DNA of 64,000 nt from Pontibacillus chungwhensis (GTDB taxonomy: Bacteria; Bacillota; Bacilli; Bacillales; BH030062), in contig NZ_CP126446.1 in NCBI RefSeq assembly GCF_030166655.1, forward strand, positions 1,674,001-1,738,000, read 5' to 3'. The translations under genes were made by a program, and so were the position numbers. The notes beneath the pieces are model-generated. The model had not been told where the DNA came from. It made no database searches and worked only from the letters and a program-made list of their open reading frames with translations. Shown here piece after piece: positions 24,244 to 32,250 of the stretch (its first letter is position 1; each line of letters opens with the position of its first letter).

Positions 24244-24394
24244 AAATTTCATGTATCCATTGGTGGAACATTTTATGATAAAGGGCCCATAAAAGAATCG
24301 TACCTCTTGAAAGCGGAGACGGTGTAAGATATCTTTTAGGGTCTTCTTTTTCTTTCTGCTGTGATAAGATGAAAAAAAGGCAGGTGACTCCTAC

Positions 24395-24886
24395 ATGTGG
24401 ATACGGAATGCAGAACATAAAGATCTATCCTACATTAATAATATTGAAAATGATGCGATCAGAAACTCTACCGCAATCTTCGACCTAGAAGAAAAAAGCC
24501 TCGAGGATAAAGAAAAATGGTTTTCTAACCTTCATGGTATTTATCCTATCCTTGTTGCCGAATGGGAAGAAGAAGTGGCAGGGTATGCTTATTTATCCCC
24601 CTATAATGACAAGCTTGCCTATCAGACCACGGCTGAACTCTCTCTTTATGTGAACCGAGACTATAGAGGTTACGGAATTGGTCATGGATTAATGAAAGCA
24701 TTGTTGGAAAAAGCAAAGGATTATCAATTTCACTCAATTATTTCACTTATAACAGAGGGGAACGAAACGAGTGAGAGGTTACACGAGAAATTTCAGTTTA
24801 CCCATATCGGAACATTAAAAGAAGTCGGAAATAAGTTTGATGAGTGGCAAAATGTGAAATTATATCAGTGGATAGGAATCGATTAG
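24395..24886 (+). CDS. GNAT-family N-acetyltransferase, phosphinothricin-acetyltransferase-like
   Basis: 163 residues of the GNAT fold. The acetyl-CoA pyrophosphate loop is RDYRGYGIGHGLM (about residues 88-100), preceded by the strand TAELSLYVN. The N-terminus (IRNAEHKDLSYINNIENDAI...TAIFDLE) follows the PAT/YwnH group, which acetylates phosphinothricin or methionine sulfoximine type amines. The true substrate is unknown. corA starts 17 bases after its stop, so the two are probably co-transcribed. Confidence 0.86.
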   Translation: MWIRNAEHKDLSYINNIENDAIRNSTAIFDLEEKSLEDKEKWFSNLHGIYPILVAEWEEEVAGYAYLSPYNDKLAYQTTAELSLYVNRDYRGYGIGHGLMKALLEKAKDYQFHSIISLITEGNETSERLHEKFQFTHIGTLKEVGNKFDEWQNVKLYQWIGID

Positions 24887-24902
24887 GAGAGGAACGGTCC
24901 AT

Positions 24903-25853
24903 ATGATCAGGACAATAGCGATCACAGAAGACCAGCAATTACATACAGATCTCCCTCTAGAAAATTTATCAGAAGAGGGGATTATGTGGTACTGGGTGGA
25001 TTTTTCAGAACCCACGCCAAGTGAAACCCAAAAGTTGGACACGGTCTTCCAATTTCACCCGTTGGCGATTGAAGATTGTATACATAATTTACAACGCCCA
25101 AAATTAGATTATTATGACGAGCACACTTTTTTCGTTATGCACGCCTTGAATGCAAAGACGCTTGAGAAAGAAGAAGTGGATTTATTTAATGGAGATGGGT
25201 ATATTGTGACGTATCATAAACACGTTTGCCCAGAGCTCGAACAGGTGTGGAATCGGTTATTAAGGGAACGCTCCTTTAAGAGTTGGGATGAATTTCATGT
25301 GCTTCATCAGATTTTTGATAAAGTTGTAGATAATTACTTCCCCATTGTCTATGCCATTGAAGACCATATTAACGATATTGAAGATAATACGAAGGAATTA
25401 TCAATGGAGACATTACTTGAGCAATTATTTGATACGAGGGCAGATTTATTATCGATGCGTCAAACTGTTCATCCTATGAGAGATTTGATGTATCGAATAT
25501 TAAGTTCTCACAGACTGGACGGGGTCAGGGAGCGTAAGGAATACTTTTCCGATATTTATGATCATCTTTTAAAGGTATCTGAACTTATTGAATCGAATCG
25601 GGAAATGACACAGGATATACGTGACAGCTACATGTCACTTAATTCACACGAAACCAATCGTACGATGCAAATTCTAACCGTCATATCGACCATCTTTATG
25701 CCACTTACCTTTATCGTTGGGGTATATGGGATGAACTTTGCCTACATGCCTGAACTTGATGAAAAGTATGCTTATTTTGTTGTATTAGCTATTATGTTCG
25801 TCATCGCTATCATTATGTTTTTATGGTTCAAACGAAAAGGTTGGTTTGATTAA
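24903..25853 (+). CDS. corA: CorA-family magnesium transporter
   Basis: 316 residues. A long cytoplasmic alpha/beta and helical domain precedes two C-terminal membrane helices, with the selectivity motif YGMNF at the end of the first (about residue 280) and a basic C-terminus (WFKRKGWFD). It forms pentameric channels for Mg2+, sometimes Co2+ or Ni2+. No Mg2+ riboswitch is seen; it is transcribed behind the acetyltransferase gene. Confidence 0.93.
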   Translation: MIRTIAITEDQQLHTDLPLENLSEEGIMWYWVDFSEPTPSETQKLDTVFQFHPLAIEDCIHNLQRPKLDYYDEHTFFVMHALNAKTLEKEEVDLFNGDGYIVTYHKHVCPELEQVWNRLLRERSFKSWDEFHVLHQIFDKVVDNYFPIVYAIEDHINDIEDNTKELSMETLLEQLFDTRADLLSMRQTVHPMRDLMYRILSSHRLDGVRERKEYFSDIYDHLLKVSELIESNREMTQDIRDSYMSLNSHETNRTMQILTVISTIFMPLTFIVGVYGMNFAYMPELDEKYAYFVVLAIMFVIAIIMFLWFKRKGWFD

Positions 25854-25890
25854 AAATGGACGAACCGTCAACGACACTATAGTAAGGAAA

Positions 25891-25919
25891 GCGGGCTCTA
25901 GTTTGGAGCCTGCTTTTTT
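25891..25919 (+). terminator. Terminator after corA
   Basis: GCGGGCTC pairs with GAGCCTGC (one wobble) and is followed by six T. Confidence 0.88.
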
Positions 25920-26081
25920 GTGGACATATTTTCACTTAGGGCGTAGAGAAAGTTCCGTCTGCAGGATGAGGCCTATTCATGCGTTGTGCCGTTAAGAAGA
26001 ATGCAGAATGTCTTTATAATAAAATTACCATCTGATACAAAAACGTTTGGTGGATAATTTTAGAATAAGGATGTGGTCTTA

Positions 26082-26231
26082 ATGGTATTAACAGAGCATG
26101 AGATCCGAGATTTAATTGACCAAAGAAAACCGGAGAAGCCATATGTGCGTAAAGATCCGATGAAATATAAGCGAAACGCTACTTGGGTTGAGCGTTGTTT
26201 AACGAGTCTTCTGACTCTTATGAAGATGTAG
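26082..26231 (+). CDS. Small basic protein, 49 residues, unknown
   Basis: A short open frame with start ATG, an AAGGATG-like site about 10 bases upstream, and a hairpin just after its stop. The product is charged and contains EIRDLIDQRKPEKPYVRKDP followed by a short hydrophobic end (SLLTLMKM). Codon use looks normal for the neighbourhood. An open frame on the opposite strand covers the same bases; I favour this one because of its ribosome site and terminator-like hairpin. Confidence 0.45.
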   Translation: MVLTEHEIRDLIDQRKPEKPYVRKDPMKYKRNATWVERCLTSLLTLMKM

Positions 26232-26557
26232 ATCTCACAAGGACAGAAGTGGAGGGTGGAGTTCACCTCTGTCCTAACTTTTCCTTCTGTTACTCTATTT
26301 AGTCGTAGTAACTAGGGGAGGATCACGGTTTAGTTGAGTTTTTGGTGAATGAAAAATAATAAACTTTAGGGATTCTGGAGTAATACCAATGTTCGCTCAA
26401 CGTAGTACTAAAGATAAAAGCATACATCTTCCAATCCATGGTACCCCTTCTCTCCACATTCTGTTTACCGTACTATACGCAGTTATAGGTTCGTCTTATG
26501 AATTTGAACATGTTCTTTTCTCCGTTCACATATAATAATGACGAAGGAGGGACGGGG
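26232..26557. other. 326-base non-coding stretch
   Basis: Begins with a hairpin (26240-26275). The rest has stops in all frames, except an in-frame extension of the next gene back to 26498 that lacks a ribosome site. TATAAT at 26531-26536 could be the -10 element for the gene at 26558, though no good -35 is visible. No known RNA motif recognised. Confidence 0.4.
26240..26275 (+). terminator. Hairpin, possible terminator of small gene
   Basis: AGGACAGA pairs with TCTGTCCT, with further pairing inside the loop; only a weak T-rich tail (AACTTTTCC) follows. Confidence 0.5.
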
Positions 26558-27079
26558 ATGAGTGCGAGTCTCGGTCTAGTTTGGACGAGTTTGATCATTG
26601 GAGTAATAGGTTTATCTCTTCTCTATCGTATTAGCAATAACAATAAAGGATCTATCATGTATGCTGTTGCGATGTTTTTAAGTATTTACTTAGGTATGAC
26701 CTCCTATTTTGTTGTACACCATTTGTTATTATCCATGCTAATAGGAATGAGCGCGGGGCTGTTGGTGCCGTTTTTGTTTCAACATCCTGATCCAGAACGT
26801 GTATTACACAGCGGCATGCAAGCCATTATGGGAGGGATGATGGGAGGTATGCTGAGCGGTATGGTACCCGTGGCCGAATGGGAAATACTCTATAGAGTTG
26901 GAACTCTTATTACGTTTAGCTTTGGGTTGTTACTGATTTATAATCTAAAGGTTTCCCATCGTTATATGGCTTGGTTTTATCATCCTATTGCTCTTTTGCT
27001 CTTAATGAGCTTGATGGGTGGGGCTGTTTCCCTCTTACATTTACCTGTCCCTGAAATGGTACCAGGGCATACCCATTAG
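26558..27079 (+). CDS. Methionine/glycine-rich polytopic membrane protein
   Basis: 173 residues from the ATG at 26558, which has a perfect AAGGAGG site 7 bases upstream. About six hydrophobic helices are visible. The centre holds a striking MQAIMGGMMGGMLSGMVP segment inside a helix, and the C-terminus ends PEMVPGHTH, with other histidines in YFVVHHLLLSM and FQHPDPERVLH. The Met and His clusters would fit soft-metal handling, but I know of no family that shows this and make no functional call. It is monocistronic. Confidence 0.72.
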   Translation: MSASLGLVWTSLIIGVIGLSLLYRISNNNKGSIMYAVAMFLSIYLGMTSYFVVHHLLLSMLIGMSAGLLVPFLFQHPDPERVLHSGMQAIMGGMMGGMLSGMVPVAEWEILYRVGTLITFSFGLLLIYNLKVSHRYMAWFYHPIALLLLMSLMGGAVSLLHLPVPEMVPGHTH

Positions 27080-27094
27080 TGAAAAGGATAGCTT

Positions 27095-27131
27095 TTCTTT
27101 TGCCCCTGCAAAAGAAGGGGTGTCTTTTTTT
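27095..27131 (+). terminator. Terminator after the Met-rich membrane protein gene
   Basis: TTCTTTTGC pairs with GCAAAAGAA; an alternative stem CCCCT/AGGGG overlaps it, and TGTCTTTTTT follows. Confidence 0.7.
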
Positions 27132-27202
27132 GTTGTCTTATAGAAAGGTTGATTCTTCTCGTTTATAGATATATGGTTATGTAAAAAGGGGGGCGCAGCT
27201 TA

Positions 27203-27799
27203 ATGTGGGCTATAAATAGGAAGTGGATGTGGGTGGTTTTATGTGTTTGTTGCTTAACCCTTCATTCGTATGTGGCATTTGCAGCGGTCTCTCCTGAGGA
27301 GATTAAAGAAATAAAAAGAGAGTCCTCAGTGGCTCTTAAGGGAGAAGTAGTAAAAGATCGACTTATAAAGGATCAATCTAAGGGAGATTTATATAAGCAA
27401 GACAGGGTTATGACTCTTTCCGTTCAGGAGATCACCAAAGGGGAATCTAAATTATCAGACCCATCTACTGTAGATGTCTTTTATCGCTATATTCCCACGT
27501 GGCAAAGGAATCAGTATGCCGGTGGCAAAGCCATGGACATTGCTGTTGGCGACGTGATCAAGATTTGGTTAGATCCTGCAGCAGGAAAGTGGGAATCAAG
27601 CTCTGGAGGGGACACTGTAGAACATATCATTTATAAAGAGAATCGTTCTGAGCCTTTAAAAGAGCCATTATCCCACCGGGTTCAAGAGAAGATGTCGATT
27701 GACTTTTTCACAGAGAATCAAGCCTTTTTTGTTATAGCTCTCTTAAGCATCATTCTTGTCATTGTAGGATTTTTTGGAGTTCAAAACAAAAGGAGCTAA
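27203..27799 (+). CDS. Secreted, C-terminally membrane-anchored protein of unknown function
   Basis: 198 residues with a signal peptide (hydrophobic 10-27, AFA cleavage site), an extracellular domain of about 140 residues beginning with EEIKEIKRESSVALKG and containing two short beta-type stretches (VMTLSVQEITKGES and GDVIKIWLDP), and a C-terminal membrane helix (about 172-192) with a short basic tail. Type I topology. An AAGGGGGG site precedes the ATG. The beta pattern suggests a small binding domain, but no family is recognised. Confidence 0.7.
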   Translation: MWAINRKWMWVVLCVCCLTLHSYVAFAAVSPEEIKEIKRESSVALKGEVVKDRLIKDQSKGDLYKQDRVMTLSVQEITKGESKLSDPSTVDVFYRYIPTWQRNQYAGGKAMDIAVGDVIKIWLDPAAGKWESSSGGDTVEHIIYKENRSEPLKEPLSHRVQEKMSIDFFTENQAFFVIALLSIILVIVGFFGVQNKRS

Positions 27800-27823
27800 A
27801 CGCGAGGGATACACCAAACAAAG

Positions 27824-27865
27824 GAAAGAGGGGAAAAATCATATGAATGATTTCTCCCCTCTTTC
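27824..27865. terminator. Long bidirectional terminator
   Basis: GAAAGAGGGGA and TCCCCTCTTTC form the outer stem and AAATCAT/ATGATTT the inner stem, a nearly continuous hairpin between convergent genes. Confidence 0.88.
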
Positions 27866-27870
27866 TTTTG

Positions 27871-28248
27871 TTATACCAAAATAGCCTGATCAGGATTGGC
27901 TTCATGAAACCTGCGCACGACACAGTTCTCAATTGGTTCTTCACAAATAGACATTATTTTATTGTATGCGTATGTGACGTCTTTCCCATCAAGGATCATG
28001 ACAAATGGACGGTCTGTATCGTAGTAGAAAAAGAATGAGAGTAATTTAGGTAGGTTGCTAGCGTCTGCAATTAAATGATCTTGATATAAGTATAAATCGT
28101 ACGAACTGTCTACTATGAAATGATAAATATTCATGACTTCTTCCATGTCAATCCGTTGTTTGAACTGTACTTGGTACGATGTAAGCTGCTCCAAGGTTTT
28201 CACCTCTACTTGTTTATTTTCTGTTCTTAGTTTTTGAATACCCTCCAT
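27871..28248 (-). CDS. Hypothetical cytoplasmic protein
   Basis: Up to 125 residues. The ATG at 28248 abuts a weak AGGG; a TTG at 28194 with GAGGTG upstream is an alternative that would give about 107 residues. The middle is aromatic (YHFIVDSSYDLYLYQDHLIAD and FFFYYDTDRPFVMILDG), soluble in appearance, and ends in an acidic-hydrophobic tail. No family recognised. Its own terminator is shared with the convergent neighbour. Confidence 0.6.
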   Translation of the reverse strand: MEGIQKLRTENKQVEVKTLEQLTSYQVQFKQRIDMEEVMNIYHFIVDSSYDLYLYQDHLIADASNLPKLLSFFFYYDTDRPFVMILDGKDVTYAYNKIMSICEEPIENCVVRRFHEANPDQAILV

Positions 28249-28320
28249 CCCTTAGTTAAAACTTAAAAAGAAATGAAATAGGTCATTTTACCTGGTTGTC
28301 CAAGGACTTATAAGGATGAT

Positions 28321-28342
28321 AAAAAGCCCGGGAGACTCCCGG
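28321..28342 (-). terminator. Terminator after SDR gene
   Basis: CCGGG pairs with CCCGG around a 5-base loop; the minus strand then runs into TTTTT. Confidence 0.7.
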
Positions 28343-28350
28343 ACTCTTGA

Positions 28351-29106
28351 TTAATGCTCGTAAATCATTTTTCTAGTCATTCCACCATCTACGACTAAAT
28401 TTTCTCCCATTACAAATGAATTCTCTTTATCTGTTAAGTAGAAGCAAGCTTTGACGATATCATCAGGATGCCCTACCCGCTTAGATGGGTGCTGATTATG
28501 ATCAATGTCGCGAAGCTCATCATAATGGGTCGTTTGAATCCACCCAGGACTAATGGCATTTACTCGAATTTGATAATCACTTAAAGACATGGCCATTGTA
28601 TATGTTAAAGCTAATATGCCTCCCTTTGAAGCTCCATACGCTTCTGTATGAGGTTCTGCCATTGTTCCCCTAGTAGAGGCCATGTTTACGATTCTTCCAT
28701 GTATCCCCTGATCTCTCCAATAGGTCGCTATGACTTGAGAAACGATAAAGACACTGCGTAAATTGGTAGCCTGGACGTCATCCCATTCAGATACTGACAT
28801 CTCGAAGAAATTTGTAAAACGGCTTACTCCGGCATTGTTGATTAAGATGGTAGGACGGTGCCCGTCTTCTAATATGGAGGCAAAGCTTGAGCGAATAGAA
28901 GATTCGTCTCGTACGTCGCAAAAATAATAAGAAGCGCTTCCTTCTTCATCGCAAATTTCATTAACAAGTTTCTCGCCATTTCCTTTATCATTATCTAGTA
29001 CAATCACATTTGCATCTTCTTTCGCATATGCATGAGCTAAAGACTTTCCTATACCATTACTAGCTCCAGTAATAACCACTGTGTCTTTTTTGAAATAATA
29101 CTCCAC
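28351..29106 (-). CDS. Short-chain dehydrogenase/reductase
   Basis: A classical SDR of about 251 residues: cofactor loop TGASNGIGKSLA, NNAG, catalytic Ser in NMASTRG and the YGASKGG active site Tyr/Lys. Asp at the end of strand 2 (VLDNDKG) favours NAD(H) over NADP(H). I place the start at the GTG at 29106, nine bases after GAGGAG; the ATG at 29115 directly touches that site. Substrate unknown; cytoplasmic; monocistronic. Confidence 0.88.
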   Translation of the reverse strand: MEYYFKKDTVVITGASNGIGKSLAHAYAKEDANVIVLDNDKGNGEKLVNEICDEEGSASYYFCDVRDESSIRSSFASILEDGHRPTILINNAGVSRFTNFFEMSVSEWDDVQATNLRSVFIVSQVIATYWRDQGIHGRIVNMASTRGTMAEPHTEAYGASKGGILALTYTMAMSLSDYQIRVNAISPGWIQTTHYDELRDIDHNQHPSKRVGHPDDIVKACFYLTDKENSFVMGENLVVDGGMTRKMIYEH

Positions 29107-29277
29107 GTTTTTCATCTCCTCGTTCTAACTACTACATTCCTATAATACCTTCACTGTTCTTTCCTTAAACGAAGTATTTGTTTATCGCGTCTGTATTTAG
29201 GTAAAAAAATAATACAAGGAATTGTCCGAACCCTAAACGTGTGGTATATTATTCTGAAAACAATCGGAGGGATTGCG

Positions 29278-29826
29278 ATGAGAAAAGTAACATTAGTCGA
29301 TTTATTTAAACACCATATCACTCGGAAATACCTTCGGCGTTCAGGTGTCCATCATGCTGTAACCGCAGCTCATTATGCTTACGAACTGGCGCTAGAAAGA
29401 GGAGTGGACGTTGATCAAGCATCGAAAGCTGCGCTTCTTCATGATATTGGACATTATGAATGGTATAACAATGATGGAGAATGGGATTACGACGATTATC
29501 GTCAAAATGATATTCATGCTATAAAAGGCGCTGAGCGGGCTCATAAACTTTTAATAAGATTGGGAGAAAACCGTGTCGCCGCAAAGCAAATATCTGTAGC
29601 CATTTTGCTCCATACGGACTCCTATTTACCGTTTGAATTAGATGGCAAACAGACTCCTTTACAAGAAGTGGTCACACTGGCTGATAATAAAGACGAGCAA
29701 CCAAAAGGGATGCATCATTATAAACAGATGGAGATCAGTGAGGCTATCAGGCAGCTCCATCAATTGGATCTAAAGGTTGATCGTGTGCTGGCAAACGACC
29801 AGTACCCTGAAGAACAATCAGGGTAA
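29278..29826 (+). CDS. HD-domain phosphohydrolase, YqeK-like
   Basis: 182 residues from the ATG at 29278 (CGGAGGG upstream). The metal-binding HD pattern is present: His in VHHAVTAAHY, the HD pair in ALLHDIGHYEW, His in AILLHTDSY and Asp in VTLADNKDE. The layout resembles YqeK-type enzymes, which split diadenosine tetraphosphate, but divergence is enough that another nucleotide substrate is possible. Monocistronic with a terminator. Confidence 0.85.
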   Translation: MRKVTLVDLFKHHITRKYLRRSGVHHAVTAAHYAYELALERGVDVDQASKAALLHDIGHYEWYNNDGEWDYDDYRQNDIHAIKGAERAHKLLIRLGENRVAAKQISVAILLHTDSYLPFELDGKQTPLQEVVTLADNKDEQPKGMHHYKQMEISEAIRQLHQLDLKVDRVLANDQYPEEQSG

Positions 29827-29836
29827 TAGACAAATG

Positions 29837-29865
29837 AGGTGCTCCGTCAATAGAGCATCTTTTTT
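29837..29865 (+). terminator. Terminator after HD gene
   Basis: AGGTGCTC pairs with GAGCATCT (one wobble) and is followed by TTTTT. Confidence 0.8.
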
Positions 29866-30037
29866 GTTGGGTCTTCCTTAGGTAATCTTGCACACAAGTT
29901 CGACTACCCCTTTCTATGGAAAAAGAATGAGATATTTGTTATGTTACTAGTAAGAAGAAGTTCTTTAGGCCAATAGATATTTAAGAGTTGATACATATCA
30001 TTTATTACCTGGAATGTGAAAGAAAGGAGGTCTATTA

Positions 30038-30475
30038 TTGAAAACTTTTAAACTGATAAAATTAAATATCCTCAAGGAAAGTGGAGAGGATATCCAAAAA
30101 AGGTCGATCCCTCTTATTGATGGTTTGATAATAAATCGAGAAGATGATCAGAACCGTTGGATTATAGAAGCGTATTTGGACAAGCAGTATTTTGAAGAGT
30201 TCGAACATTACCAACAAAACGAAGAAGAAATGGTATTAGAAGCTAAAATTACGAAAAGTACAAATCACCCTGCTGTTTTCTTAGTTAAAGTTCTTGATGT
30301 AAATGAAATTGGGGAGCACTTTAACGTACTATTTATGGGCACCATTGTTGATCATAAGAAAGATCAAGTAGAGCATATGCTCCGACGGTTGATAGAAGAA
30401 GGCTACCAGGGAGAAGAACTGCTGAATGAATTTAAAAATAGAGTAGAACAGGCTGAGGCTGAAAACTCTGTATAA
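30038..30475 (+). CDS. ywpF: YwpF-family protein
   Basis: 145 residues beginning MKTFKLIKLNILKESGE with the IPLIDGLIINREDD motif of the YwpF family. The start is TTG, supported by a perfect AAAGGAGGT site 7 bases before it. Soluble alpha/beta protein with a long charged C-terminal helix. In B. subtilis YwpF is uncharacterised. The upstream genes and the following terminator show it is transcribed alone. Confidence 0.87.
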   Translation: MKTFKLIKLNILKESGEDIQKRSIPLIDGLIINREDDQNRWIIEAYLDKQYFEEFEHYQQNEEEMVLEAKITKSTNHPAVFLVKVLDVNEIGEHFNVLFMGTIVDHKKDQVEHMLRRLIEEGYQGEELLNEFKNRVEQAEAENSV

Positions 30476-30485
30476 TAGGAATAGG

Positions 30486-30514
30486 ATACCCACTGCTTTA
30501 GTGGGTATTTTTTG
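30486..30514 (+). terminator. Terminator after ywpF
   Basis: ATACCCACT and AGTGGGTAT form a perfect 9-bp stem with a 5-base loop, followed by TTTTTT. Confidence 0.92.
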
Positions 30515-30847
30515 TGAAAATTTTAAATTCCTCTAAGGTACTTGATGTAGCATATAAAACAGCTACAATAATAGATGCTATTATTTCTTAGGATAATGTC
30601 AGCGCTTCCTATATTTGTGGCTATAAATAAGTATGCTCTGATCATGATAAAAGTAGATAAGGTTTGTACAGACATTATAATAAATAAGAAAGTAGTTTAA
30701 ACTATATTATATTTTAAAAAAGAATAGGAATTCTTCAAAAACCAACAAATTAACCGATATAAAGAAAGAATTCTCCTTTTCGTATTGGTATAATAGAATG
30801 AATTGCTGGTTTTAGAAGGGATTCTTGTAAGAAAAGGAGAAATTTGA
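30515..30847. other. 333-base leader region before potassium transporter gene
   Basis: Very AT-rich. An inverted repeat AATAATAG-ATG-CTATTATT lies at 30567-30585. An extended -10 promoter near the end is listed separately. I looked for a c-di-AMP (ydaO-type) riboswitch, because it often precedes K+ transporters in this group, and do not see its conserved core. Confidence 0.45.
30786..30794 (+). promoter_or_regulatory. Extended -10 promoter of ktr gene
   Basis: TGGTATAAT matches the TGn-TATAAT extended -10 form. It lies 53 bases before the ATG at 30848. No convincing -35 is present, which is usual for extended -10 promoters. Confidence 0.6.
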
Positions 30848-32212
30848 ATGTGGATCAGGCATCACAGCTTACGTTGGCTCAACAACTTATCTCCCGTTCA
30901 AATCATTGTTTTATTTTACGGATTTGCTGTCTTAACGGCATGTATATTGTTAGGACTTCCTGTCGCCCATCAAGACGGAGTTACAATTCCGTTTATTGAT
31001 CTTGTTTTTACGGCCGTTAGCGCTGTTTCAGTGACAGGGCTCAGTGTGGTAGATATCTCCGAGACATTTAGTGTAACAGGCGTATTTCTACTCGCTTTTG
31101 TTTTGCAGTTTGGTGGTATCGGAATTATGACGCTGGGAACGATGATTTGGATTTTACTAGGTAAAAAGATTGGTCTTAAAGAGCGAAGGCTAATCATGAC
31201 AGACCATAATCAAACGACGTTCCAAGGTATGGTGCGTTTAATTAAGCAGATTTTATATTTAATTTTTATTATAGAATTTTTAGGATTTATTATCTTAGGC
31301 GTTTACTTTATGCAGTATTTTCCTACCTGGTACGAAGCATTCTATCAAGGTCTCTTCGCTTCTATAAGTGCCACGACGAATGCAGGTTTTGATATAACAG
31401 GGCAATCTCTTATCCCTTATAAGGATGATTATTTCGTTCAGTTCATCCACATGGGATTAATTGTTCTAGGTGCCATCGGTTTTCCTGTTCTGATTGAAGT
31501 AAGAGAGCATCTTTTTGCTTCTAGTGAGGAAAGGAAATTCATGAGATTTTCGCTATTTACAAAGCTAACTACATTTACATTTCTTGCCTTAATTATCGTA
31601 GGGACGTTAGTCATTATATTACTTGAAATGAACTACTTCTTTGCTGATAAATCATGGCACGAGATTTTATTCTATGCATTGTTCCAATCCGTTACAACGC
31701 GGAGTGCTGGTCTGTCGACAATGGATGTCAATATGTTTACAGAGCAAACGCATATTTTTATGTCCGTACTTATGATTATAGGGGCTTCCCCGAGTAGTGT
31801 AGGGGGCGGTATGCGAACAACTTCATTTGCGCTCGTTATTATATTCCTGCTGACATATGCCCGGGGGCAACACCGGATTCGTATTTTTAGAAGAGAAGTT
31901 CATGATGACGATTTAATAAAAGCAGTAGTTGTAACGATGTTTGCAGCCATGTCTGTTTTTACCGCCGTCATTATATTAACAATTGCAGAAGATTTCAGTT
32001 TAACGCAAATCTTTTTTGAAGTGAGTTCAGCTTTTGGAACAACGGGATTGTCATTAGGAATTACACCTTATTTAACAACCGTTAGTAAAGTAGTCTTAAT
32101 GGCGCTAATGTTTATAGGAAGAATTGGAATTCTCTCGTTCCTATTTACCTTTAAAAATGAAGAGAAAAAAGGAAACTATCACTATCCTACAGAGCGAATT
32201 ATTATTGGATAG
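30848..32212 (+). CDS. KtrB/TrkH-family potassium channel subunit
   Basis: 454 residues made of four pore-loop repeats. The selectivity filter glycines are visible in SVTGLSVVD, TTNAGFDITG, TRSAGLST and GTTGLSLGI. It is a Na+- or H+-coupled K+ uptake channel that needs a cytoplasmic KtrA/KtrC RCK subunit; none is encoded next to it, as with B. subtilis KtrD. A TTGGGAGG site and the GGDEF-EAL gene follow 38 bases on, so the two may be co-transcribed, although a combined function is unproven. Confidence 0.92.
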   Translation: MWIRHHSLRWLNNLSPVQIIVLFYGFAVLTACILLGLPVAHQDGVTIPFIDLVFTAVSAVSVTGLSVVDISETFSVTGVFLLAFVLQFGGIGIMTLGTMIWILLGKKIGLKERRLIMTDHNQTTFQGMVRLIKQILYLIFIIEFLGFIILGVYFMQYFPTWYEAFYQGLFASISATTNAGFDITGQSLIPYKDDYFVQFIHMGLIVLGAIGFPVLIEVREHLFASSEERKFMRFSLFTKLTTFTFLALIIVGTLVIILLEMNYFFADKSWHEILFYALFQSVTTRSAGLSTMDVNMFTEQTHIFMSVLMIIGASPSSVGGGMRTTSFALVIIFLLTYARGQHRIRIFRREVHDDDLIKAVVVTMFAAMSVFTAVIILTIAEDFSLTQIFFEVSSAFGTTGLSLGITPYLTTVSKVVLMALMFIGRIGILSFLFTFKNEEKKGNYHYPTERIIIG

Positions 32213-32250
32213 TCCTAAATTGCAGGGATTAGTTTTGGGAGGAATACGAC

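Noticed and set aside
24244-24394. Mg2+ riboswitch for corA
   Set aside because: corA is transcribed behind the acetyltransferase gene with a 16-base gap, and no conserved riboswitch segments are visible.
30515-30847. c-di-AMP riboswitch before the potassium channel gene
   Set aside because: The region is very AT-rich and I could not find the conserved core of the ydaO-type element.
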